From: JAWXCH01 sp034440595
Lineage (GTDB): Bacteria; Planctomycetota; Planctomycetia; Pirellulales; JALHPA01
Direction: 5' to 3'
DNA length: 13,851 nucleotides
Assembly (NCBI GenBank): GCA_034440595.1
Contig: JAWXCH010000293.1
Location: 1-13,851 of the forward strand
This document shows, piece after piece, positions 5,711-12,192 of the stretch. Each line of letters opens with the position of its first letter. The stretch's first letter is position 1. A program made the position numbers and the translations under genes. Below the pieces are notes generated by a model. That model was not told where the DNA came from and searched no databases. It worked only from the letters and a program-made list of their open reading frames with translations.

Positions 5711-5714
5711 ACCT

Positions 5715-5730
5715 CTGGCGCAAGCGGGAG
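5715..5730 (+). repeat. 16-base direct repeat, copy 2
   Basis: Exact second copy of CTGGCGCAAGCGGGAG (5607-5622), lying just before the 3' end of aspS. Confidence 0.7.
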
Positions 5731-5762
5731 AGGTGAAGATATATGGCAGAAGTTCGACAAAA

Positions 5763-7541
5763 CTACGCCGGCGTCTTACGAACCTCAATTCCCAGTTCAC
5801 GCAGTTGTTTGGTTGCAACGGTGCCGGGGGCTTCGGTCATCAGATCGATGGCCTTTTGTGTCTTGGGGAAGGCAATGCAATCGCGGATGTTGCTTAGCCC
5901 GCCAAAGATCATCACGCAGCGGTCGATACCCAGCGCGATGCCACCGTGCGGGGGCGCACCATATTGCAAGGCGTCCAACAAGAAGCCAAACCGTTCGCGC
6001 TGTTGATCGGGTTCAATGCCGAGCAGGGTGAAGACTTCTTGCTGCACCTGCGAATCATGGATTCGGATGGTGCCACCACCCGCTTCGTACCCATTGATCA
6101 CCAGGTCATACGCCTGCGCACGACACTTGCCCGGATCGGTCTTGAGCATTTCCAGATCCTGCGCCCGTGGGGCAGTGAACGGGTGATGCATGGCGACATG
6201 ATTCTTTTCGTCTGGATCCCAGGCAAACATGGGAAACTCGACGATCCACGAAAAGTTCATCGCCGCCGGATCGTATAGCTTCAGTTCTTCGCCCAGTCGC
6301 TTGCGAACGACATGTAGCGCCTTGCAGGTGACATCGTAGGTGTCGGCACTGAATAGCAGCAGATCCCCCGGCTTGGCACCCATCCGCTCGCTGATCTTGG
6401 CGAGTTGCTCATCGGTGAAGTTCTTGGCAATGGGGGAGGCGAGCTTGCCGGTCTCTTCGACCTTGAACCAGGCGAGGCCCTTGGCACCGGAGTTCTTGGT
6501 CACGTGTTCCGTCAGTTCGTCCAGATCCTTGCGCGAGTACTTGCTGGCGGCACCGATGGCATTGATGCCACGGACACGCCCGCCACTGTCGGCGGCGCCA
6601 CGGAAGACGCGGAACTCGACCTGAGCAGCGATATCGGTCAGGTCGACCAGTTCCATGCCAAACCGCAGGTCCGGTGCGTCGTGTCCAAACCGCTCCATCG
6701 CTTCGTCGTAGGTCATCCGTGGCAACGGAATCGGCAGGTCGAGGCCGAGAATCTGCTTGGCCAGCCGCGCCATGAGGCCATCGATGAGGTGCATGATGTC
6801 GTCAGCATTGACGAACGACATCTCCATATCGAGCTGCGTGAACTCTGGCTGGCGATCAGCTCGCAGGTCTTCGTCGCGAAAACATTTGGCCACTTGCACG
6901 TAGCGGTCGTAACCGGCCACCATCAGGATCTGCTTGTAAAGCTGCGGCGACTGGGGCAGCGCGTAGAAGCTGCCGTTCTGTACACGGCTGGGGACCAGAT
7001 AATCACGGGCACCCTCGGGTGTGCTGCGACCGAGCATGGGCGTTTCGACATCAATGAAGTGATGTTCTTCAAAGTAGTCGCGCATCGCTTTGACAATCCG
7101 GCTACGCAGGACCAGCGTCTGCTGCATCTCACTACGGCGCAAGTCGAGATAGCGATACTTCAATCGCAGGTCTTCGCCCGGCTGTTCCATGCCACCGGGC
7201 TGAAACGGGGGCGTGACGCACTTGTTCAGAATCACTAGCTCATCGATTTTGATTTCGATTTCGCCGGTGGGAAGTTTGGGGTTGATCTTGCCTTCCAGGC
7301 GACCCGCTACGCGACCGGTCACCTGCAGGACGAATTCCGTGCGGACGCCATTGGCCAGTTCTCGCGCTTCTGCCGATGAGTCTGGCCCAATGACAACCTG
7401 TGTTTTGCCATACCGATCACGGAGGTCAATGAAGAGCAAACCGCCACCATGGTCGCGGTAGCTATCGACCCAACCGCACAGGGTGACCGTTTGCCCGACA
7501 TCGGACAGTCGCAACTCGCCGCAGTTATTCGTACGAAACAA
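5763..7541 (-). CDS. aspS: Aspartyl-tRNA synthetase, bacterial type, probably non-discriminating
   Basis: Charges tRNA-Asp with aspartate in the cytoplasm. Order of parts: N-terminal anticodon-binding OB fold (FRTNNCGELRLSDVG then GWVDSYRDHGGGLLFIDLRD), class II motif 1 (FIDVETPML...), motif 2 (FRDEDLRADRQPEFTQLD), the bacterial GAD insertion, and motif 3 near the C-terminus (GIALGIDRCVMIFGG). I chose TTG at 7541: AGGA lies 7 bases upstream, and the protein then begins like its relatives and is 592 residues (E. coli has 590). The frame extends to a TTG at 7583 but adds residues the family lacks. His31 and Gly84 occupy the two OB-fold positions that in Pseudomonas-type enzymes (His31, Gly82) mark a non-discriminating AspRS, which also makes Asp-tRNA-Asn for later amidation by GatCAB. 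It lies downstream of the metallophosphoesterase gene with its own possible promoter. Confidence 0.96.
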   Translation of the reverse strand: MFRTNNCGELRLSDVGQTVTLCGWVDSYRDHGGGLLFIDLRDRYGKTQVVIGPDSSAEARELANGVRTEFVLQVTGRVAGRLEGKINPKLPTGEIEIKIDELVILNKCVTPPFQPGGMEQPGEDLRLKYRYLDLRRSEMQQTLVLRSRIVKAMRDYFEEHHFIDVETPMLGRSTPEGARDYLVPSRVQNGSFYALPQSPQLYKQILMVAGYDRYVQVAKCFRDEDLRADRQPEFTQLDMEMSFVNADDIMHLIDGLMARLAKQILGLDLPIPLPRMTYDEAMERFGHDAPDLRFGMELVDLTDIAAQVEFRVFRGAADSGGRVRGINAIGAASKYSRKDLDELTEHVTKNSGAKGLAWFKVEETGKLASPIAKNFTDEQLAKISERMGAKPGDLLLFSADTYDVTCKALHVVRKRLGEELKLYDPAAMNFSWIVEFPMFAWDPDEKNHVAMHHPFTAPRAQDLEMLKTDPGKCRAQAYDLVINGYEAGGGTIRIHDSQVQQEVFTLLGIEPDQQRERFGFLLDALQYGAPPHGGIALGIDRCVMIFGGLSNIRDCIAFPKTQKAIDLMTEAPGTVATKQLRELGIEVRKTPA

Positions 7542-7642
7542 AGTGGCATCCTTCGGAATTAGTGAGCATGTCGCGACCAGCAACCGATCGCGGAGTGCCG
7601 AGCCGTTGTTTCAGGCAACGGGCCGGCAATTGAGAATCTCCC

Positions 7643-7670
7643 ATTGTAGAAAGGGAGTTACGCGGCGCAA
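7643..7670 (-). promoter_or_regulatory. Possible promoter of aspS
   Basis: On the minus strand TTGCGC (7665-7670) and TACAAT (7643-7648, 5/6) are spaced by 16 bases in the gap between the metallophosphoesterase gene and aspS. The -35 match is weak (3/6). The leader would be about 95 bases. Confidence 0.33.
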
Positions 7671-7677
7671 AGCGTAC

Positions 7678-8526
7678 CTAGACTGCGATTTCCGCCGGTT
7701 TCACCAGCCGCAGGACGGATATTTCTGGCGGAGAGCAGAATCGGAGCGGGGGAGTGACTGTTCCCACTCCTCGCGAGACATAGACCTGTGTGGCTGGTGC
7801 CTGAACCAGCCCACGCAGGTATTTTTGGCCGTAATTGCTGGGCACCCGTGGTGCGCCAATGAACGGAAACACGACCTGGCCGCCGTGGGTGTGCCCGCTG
7901 AGGATGAGCTTTACGCGCGGATCGGTCAGCGTTTCGGCGTAGTCCGGGTTATGGCTCATTAGGATACAAACATCGTCTGGCCGTGAAGTCCAGAGTGCCG
8001 CGGGGAGGTTTTGCCGACCGGTCCAGAGGTCATCGACACCGGCAATTCGAATCCGAGCGGACTCTTTACGGATCCATTCGCCCCCGTTGACCAAGAGCGG
8101 AACTTTGGCGCGATAGAACGTCAATTGCACGTTGGCTGGACCGGTCCAATTGTCGTGGTTACCAGGGACTGCATAAACGCCGTGCGGTGCTTTCAAGCTG
8201 GACAACGCCTGCACACATGGCGTAAAGTAACTCGCAGAGCCATGTACCAGGTCGCCAGTCACGCAAATCATGTCGGCATTGAGTGCATTGGCACGTTCGA
8301 TGACCGCTTCGATATACGGTAGCCCAGTGAATCGACCGTGGTGCAAATCGGTGAGCAGGGCGATCCGAAAGCCGTGGAACTCTTCGGGCAAGTTGGCAAT
8401 CTGCACATCCTGCTCTTCGACGGTGATCCAACCGGCCTCGACTGCCGCGTACGCTAGCAGCCCGCAGGGGGTGCCGACCCCGAGGATTGCGGCGTATTTC
8501 AGAAATTTGCGCCGATTGAATGCCAT
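7678..8526 (-). CDS. Tat-exported metallophosphoesterase, YkuE/YaeI-like
   Basis: A calcineurin-like phosphoesterase of 282 residues. The N-terminus MAFNRRKFLKYAAILGVG is a twin-arginine signal (R-R-x-F-L-K), so the enzyme should be folded in the cytoplasm and exported or anchored. The metal-binding motifs appear in family order: DLH at 60-62, GDLVHG at 91-96, GNHDNW at 122-127, SHNPDY at 191-196 and GHTHGGQV at 211-218. The close match is to YkuE/YaeI-type enzymes, some of which act on lipid-linked phosphoesters such as UDP-2,3-diacylglucosamine; the substrate here is not determined. The ATG at 8526 is chosen because the signal starts there; the open frame above it overlaps the end of miaA. 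The ribosome-binding site is weak. It lies 125 bases after miaA and 136 bases before aspS, on the same strand. Confidence 0.85.
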   Translation of the reverse strand: MAFNRRKFLKYAAILGVGTPCGLLAYAAVEAGWITVEEQDVQIANLPEEFHGFRIALLTDLHHGRFTGLPYIEAVIERANALNADMICVTGDLVHGSASYFTPCVQALSSLKAPHGVYAVPGNHDNWTGPANVQLTFYRAKVPLLVNGGEWIRKESARIRIAGVDDLWTGRQNLPAALWTSRPDDVCILMSHNPDYAETLTDPRVKLILSGHTHGGQVVFPFIGAPRVPSNYGQKYLRGLVQAPATQVYVSRGVGTVTPPLRFCSPPEISVLRLVKPAEIAV

Positions 8527-8651
8527 GCTGCCGATTAAATGGTCGCAATTGTTGTGCGGACTTGTCGAGCCGCACGGGTGCCTCTTACTACGAGTATTGT
8601 CTCTAGCTGTTCGCCAGAACACAAACCTTATTGGCGATTCTATCGGAAAAT

Positions 8652-9578
8652 TCATGTGAAACTCGCAATCATATCGACTGCTGCGTTTAGATCGCTCGGC
8701 ATTTGGATCGGTATTCGCCGGCATTCGCTGAGGCTGCGAAACCAGGTCTGCTGTCGTTTCGCAAACTGACGCGTGCGCATTTGCACTAGTTCCACGGTCT
8801 CTGCTAGCGTGCGAATTCCTTGCAGATGCTCAATCACTTCACGGTATCCGACCGCTTGACTGGCTGTACGACTGAGTTGGGGGTACTGTGCTAGCAGCTT
8901 TTCTGTTTCCGCGACCAATCCGTCGGCAAACATGATTTCCACACGCTGATTGATCCGCTGGTGCAATAACTCGCGGGGCCAATCGAGCATGAACACGCGG
9001 CATGCTTCCGCAGGCCGGCCGATTTCAAATTGCTGTTGGTGAGTGCTGATGGGAATGCCGGTCAGTTCAAAGACTTCTAGCGCGCGGATCAGTCGACGTG
9101 CGTCGTTGGGGTGCAACCGCGCAGCCGCAGCGGGGTCCACTTTTGAAAGCTGAGCATGAAGTGCTGCGGTGCCCTCGCTTTCTGCAACGGCCTCTAGTCG
9201 TTTGCGAATCTCCCAATCGGCCGGCGGGCCTTCAAAAATACCGCGCAGCATCCCCTTTAGATAGAGCGGCGTACCACCAACGAATAGCACGCGGTGGCCA
9301 CGGGCGGTGATCTCGGCGGCCACCGATTTGGCTATGTCGCAATATTCGGCCAGACTGTACTCTTCATCCGGGTTGCGAATACCAATCAGATGGTGCGGAA
9401 CGCCCTGCCGCTCGGCAACCGTCGGCTTGGCCGTACCGATGTCCAGGCCCCGGTACACGGCCATCGAATCGAGCGAAATGATCTCGGCATTGATGCGCCG
9501 CGCCAGCGCAATACTGACCCCGGTCTTGCCACTGGCGGTCGGCCCGGTGAGATACCAGTAGTCTGTCAAATCATTCAT
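8652..9578 (-). CDS. miaA: tRNA dimethylallyltransferase
   Basis: Transfers a dimethylallyl group to the N6 of adenosine 37 in tRNAs that read codons starting with U. Visible: the P-loop GPTASGKT at residues 12-19, DSMAVYRGLDIGTAKP at about 37-52 for substrate binding, HHLIG, LFVGGTPLYLKG, and QAVGYRE in the C-terminal part; the length of 308 is typical. ATG 9578 has AAGGG directly in front, which is too close. The TTG at 9569, nine bases from AAGGG, is an equally good start and shortens the protein by three residues. The longer open frame up to 9836 runs through hisE on the other strand and is not coding. It is divergent from hisE with 66 bases between them. Confidence 0.95.
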   Translation of the reverse strand: MNDLTDYWYLTGPTASGKTGVSIALARRINAEIISLDSMAVYRGLDIGTAKPTVAERQGVPHHLIGIRNPDEEYSLAEYCDIAKSVAAEITARGHRVLFVGGTPLYLKGMLRGIFEGPPADWEIRKRLEAVAESEGTAALHAQLSKVDPAAAARLHPNDARRLIRALEVFELTGIPISTHQQQFEIGRPAEACRVFMLDWPRELLHQRINQRVEIMFADGLVAETEKLLAQYPQLSRTASQAVGYREVIEHLQGIRTLAETVELVQMRTRQFAKRQQTWFRSLSECRRIPIQMPSDLNAAVDMIASFT

Positions 9579-9581
9579 CCC

Positions 9582-9610
9582 TTGATTCTGATCGCACGGC
9601 AGCCTATTTT
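9582..9610 (+). promoter_or_regulatory. Probable promoter of hisE-hisG
   Basis: TTGATT (9582-9587), a 17-base spacer and TATTTT (9605-9610), 4/6 each, in the 66-base gap between the divergent starts of miaA and hisE. The expected start is near 9617, about 28 bases before the hisE start codon. Confidence 0.42.
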
Positions 9611-9644
9611 GAAGGATTACCTTTATTACGGCAAGGAAATCCTC

Positions 9645-9980
9645 GTGAGCGAAGCAACCTCCATTTTGGCCCAACTGATGGCCACGATTGAAGATCGGCG
9701 CGCCAGTCCCCCGCCGAATTCGTACACGGCCAAGCTCATGGAGGGGGGCATTTCCAAGATTCGAGCCAAGTTGATCGAGGAAGCGGCCGAAGTCTTTGAG
9801 GCCGCCGCCGAACCAGGGGACGAGGGAAAGGCTCATCTTCTATACGAAGCAGGGGACTTAATTTACCATTTGTTTGTCTTGCTCGGCCAGCGGGAAATCT
9901 CGTTTGCCGAGTTGGAGGCCGAACTGGCCCGCCGGTTCAATGTCTCTGGCCTGGACGAAAAGGCCTCTCGCAAGAATTGA
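9645..9980 (+). CDS. hisE: Phosphoribosyl-ATP pyrophosphatase
   Basis: Second step of histidine synthesis: removes pyrophosphate from phosphoribosyl-ATP. The 111-residue protein has the all-alpha MazG-like fold with metal-binding acids EEAAE at 45-49 and YEAGD at 67-71 (E68, D71), and the family's KLxEEAxEV and DLxYHxxVLL pattern. It is a stand-alone HisE, not fused to HisI. The GTG at 9645 is chosen because AAGGA lies 7 bases upstream; the open frame back to 9294 overlaps miaA and is not coding. hisG follows 77 bases later. Confidence 0.93.
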   Translation: MSEATSILAQLMATIEDRRASPPPNSYTAKLMEGGISKIRAKLIEEAAEVFEAAAEPGDEGKAHLLYEAGDLIYHLFVLLGQREISFAELEAELARRFNVSGLDEKASRKN

Positions 9981-10057
9981 AACCGCGTTGCTGTTCACGT
10001 TGACAGCGGCTCGGATCTGCGACCGACGACCATATTGATTCTTTTTGCAGTTGATCG

Positions 10058-10912
10058 ATGACAATGAACCTACGTATTGGAATTCCGAGTAAAGGTCGAC
10101 TGGCGGAGCTGGCCGAGTCACTTCTCAAAGAAGCGGGCCTGAGCTTTCGCCGCCCGGACCGCAGCCTGTTCGCCCGCTGTAAAGAGTTGCCGGTCGATAT
10201 CACGTTTTTGCGAACCGACGATATCCCGGTGCTTTGTGCCGAGGGGGCGATCGACATGGGAATCACCGGGGCTGATCTGGTGGCCGAAAGCGAAGCGGAC
10301 GTGCTCCATCGGCTGGACCTGGGCGTAGGGAGTTGCCGGCTGGCGGTCTGCGTGCCGGAGACTAGTTCGATTCAAACGCCGGCGGAATTGGACGGTTGTC
10401 GGATTGCGAGCAGCTTTCCTAACATCACTGCGACCTATTTGCGAAAGCATGGGGCCACAGCGCATGGAGTGAATCTGTCTGGCAGCGTCGAAATCATGAT
10501 CGCGCTCGGTGTCGCCGATGCAATTGTGGATCTGGTGGAGACAGGTAGCACGCTGGCGGCGAATCAATTGCGCATTCTCGACGAGATCGGCCGCTATGAG
10601 ACGATCTTGATTCAGAACAGTCAGTGCCGCGCACCGGAACTGGCCGATCGTGTAGTGCGGCGACTGGAAGGGGTGATCATTGCCCGTAGCTATTCGCTGC
10701 TGGAGTACAACATCCCGCGAAAGAAACTACCAGATGCAGAGAGTGTCACGCCAGGTTTTAATTCACCGACGGTCAGCGCGCTGGAAGACCCCGATTGGTG
10801 CGCCGTACGGGTGATGGTCCGCCGCAGCGAAGTGATTGAGATTATGGAACGGCTGGAAGAGCTGGGCGCATCGGCGATCTTGGAGACGCGGATTACGAAC
10901 TGCCGGTTGTAG
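10058..10912 (+). CDS. hisG: ATP phosphoribosyltransferase, long form
   Basis: First and feedback-controlled step of histidine synthesis: joins ATP and PRPP. Residues about 4-205 form the catalytic part, with IGIPSKGRL at the start, ITGADLV at 69-75 and the PRPP-binding loop DLVETGSTLAAN at 158-169. About 210-284 is the C-terminal ACT-like domain (WCAVRVMVRR, ending ILETRITNCRL) found in the long HisG form, which binds histidine and works without HisZ. The length of 284 fits that form. The start is ATG 10058 or the second ATG two codons later; neither has a good ribosome-binding site. The stop overlaps the end of the convergent amidohydrolase gene by 20 bases. Confidence 0.95.
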   Translation: MTMNLRIGIPSKGRLAELAESLLKEAGLSFRRPDRSLFARCKELPVDITFLRTDDIPVLCAEGAIDMGITGADLVAESEADVLHRLDLGVGSCRLAVCVPETSSIQTPAELDGCRIASSFPNITATYLRKHGATAHGVNLSGSVEIMIALGVADAIVDLVETGSTLAANQLRILDEIGRYETILIQNSQCRAPELADRVVRRLEGVIIARSYSLLEYNIPRKKLPDAESVTPGFNSPTVSALEDPDWCAVRVMVRRSEVIEIMERLEELGASAILETRITNCRL

Positions 10913-12167
10913 TTGAGATTGCTGGCAACTCTTCCAACTCACTCCACACAATCTGTCCACGCACTACTGTAGCTACCGCACGGCTATCCGAGTGCAGGCA
11001 GCTTTCATATGGTTCGGCGTCACTCGGCGATGAGGTTCGCAAAACTGCCAGATTGGCAAGCTTGCCAACGGTTAGGCTGCCAATACTCTCTTCTCGACCA
11101 AGTGCCTTAGCCCCGTTCAGTGTCCCCATTGTCAGGGCCGTCTGTGGCGAGACTCCATCTCGCTGAACGACAGAGCGTATCTCCTCCAGCAGGTTCAAGT
11201 CTGGGTTTGAAGCCCGGCTGTCTGTGCCCAACGCAACGGGAATGCCACGTCGTAGCGCCGCATGCAACGGGTACAGGGCATGCTGGAAGTACGCATGCGT
11301 TCGCGGGCAGTAGACCAGACTCATGCGGTCCGATCGCTTGGCCAAAAAGTCCAACTCACTGTCGGTTAGATAGTTGCCGTGGATCACCAGTGCCCGCGAT
11401 GCGGTAGCCAGCATTTGCAGGTACTCAAGCGGAGTCGCGTGGGGCAGAATTGCCGTCGAGTCGAACACACCACGGTTTTCCATCAGCTCGCAAAACGGGC
11501 CGGATTGATCGCGTAGGTATTGCAACTCCTCCGGTGACTCGGCTAGATGCATGGCCAAGGGAACGCTGTGCCTGCTGGAGAGAGCGACCAGTTGCTTTAG
11601 CAGTTCAATATGGACGGTATAAGGTGCATGGGGGCTGAGACCAAGTTGATATAGCGATCTTGGCTCGGTCGATTGTAAATCTTCAATCGCCTGTGTTGCT
11701 AAAGTCACCGCCGCATCGATGCCACTTTGCATCGGTGATCGCAGCTCCAGGAAGGATTGCAACTCAAGGGCGGCATCGATACCAATAGGAGAACGCTGTG
11801 CAATATCTCCCACGGTCGTAACGCCACAAGTGAGAGACTCTTGGATCCCTGCCAGAATCGGATTCGTCAACGCATCAGCGCCTACACTCTGCCGATTTCG
11901 CACGACCGCTGCAATCCATTCTGGAAACACCATTCCGCGCGTGCCAAGTGGCTGTTGCAGGTGGCTGAACTCCAGATGGGTGTGAGCGTTGACCAGGCCC
12001 GGCAAAATCGCGACGTCACCCAGGTCAATCACGTCCGATTTTGCAGCATGCGAACTATTGGAGTACGGCTCAATTGCAACGATGCGCGAGCCATCGATGG
12101 TGAGCACGCCATTTAGAATTGGCGGTTGATCAATCGGCAACAAGTATCGGGCACGCAATCTCAGCAT
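10893..12167 (-). CDS. Amidohydrolase, possibly aminofutalosine deaminase
   Basis: A metal-dependent TIM-barrel deaminase of the TRZ/ATZ (cytosine deaminase-like) group, 424 residues. Metal ligands and motifs in order: AHTHLEFSH (His62, His64), SPHAPYT (His180), MHLAES (His207), VIHGNYL (His263) and LGTDSRASN (Asp316). The HTHLEFS motif followed by a Phe-x-x-Trp helix (VFPEWIAAVV) resembles 6-amino-6-deoxyfutalosine deaminases of the futalosine menaquinone pathway; other deaminases of this superfamily remain possible. The ATG at 12167 gives the usual beta-strand start (MLRLRARYLLP). The frame opens further up to 12251 but overlaps the previous gene. It lies 25 bases after the ABC/CPBP fusion gene and is probably in one transcript with it. 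Its last 20 bases overlap the end of hisG, convergently. Confidence 0.87.
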   Translation of the reverse strand: MLRLRARYLLPIDQPPILNGVLTIDGSRIVAIEPYSNSSHAAKSDVIDLGDVAILPGLVNAHTHLEFSHLQQPLGTRGMVFPEWIAAVVRNRQSVGADALTNPILAGIQESLTCGVTTVGDIAQRSPIGIDAALELQSFLELRSPMQSGIDAAVTLATQAIEDLQSTEPRSLYQLGLSPHAPYTVHIELLKQLVALSSRHSVPLAMHLAESPEELQYLRDQSGPFCELMENRGVFDSTAILPHATPLEYLQMLATASRALVIHGNYLTDSELDFLAKRSDRMSLVYCPRTHAYFQHALYPLHAALRRGIPVALGTDSRASNPDLNLLEEIRSVVQRDGVSPQTALTMGTLNGAKALGREESIGSLTVGKLANLAVLRTSSPSDAEPYESCLHSDSRAVATVVRGQIVWSELEELPAISTTTGSS

Positions 12168-12192
12168 GTGAGAATCATTGAGCAAGCGCTCG

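Larger units (their letters stand above)
5383..5762. other. Gene-free interval between convergent genes, rich in small hairpins
   Basis: No credible coding region in about 380 bases. It contains the hairpin plus polypurine element (5379-5420), CTTTCG/CGAAAG arms near 5440-5458, TTGCGA (5535-5540) paired with TCGCAA (5559-5564), a 16-base direct repeat (5607-5622 and 5715-5730) and two tight GC hairpins (5660-5678 and 5695-5710). It separates the 3' ends of the membrane protein gene and aspS, so the structures may jointly end transcription from both sides. Confidence 0.55.

Noticed and set aside
6405..7238. Plus-strand frame of 277 codons inside aspS
   Set aside because: It lies entirely opposite the well-supported aspS gene in GC-rich sequence, where long antisense frames are common.
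9294..9644. N-terminal extension of hisE, and the matching extension of miaA up to 9836
   Set aside because: Each extension overlaps the other gene on the opposite strand; both families start where called, and hisE has a proper ribosome-binding site at 9634-9638.
10000..10034. Perfect TTGACA between hisE and hisG, as a separate hisG promoter
   Set aside because: No -10-like hexamer at 15-19 bases; the nearest AT-rich stretch is 25 bases away, so co-transcription with hisE is simpler.
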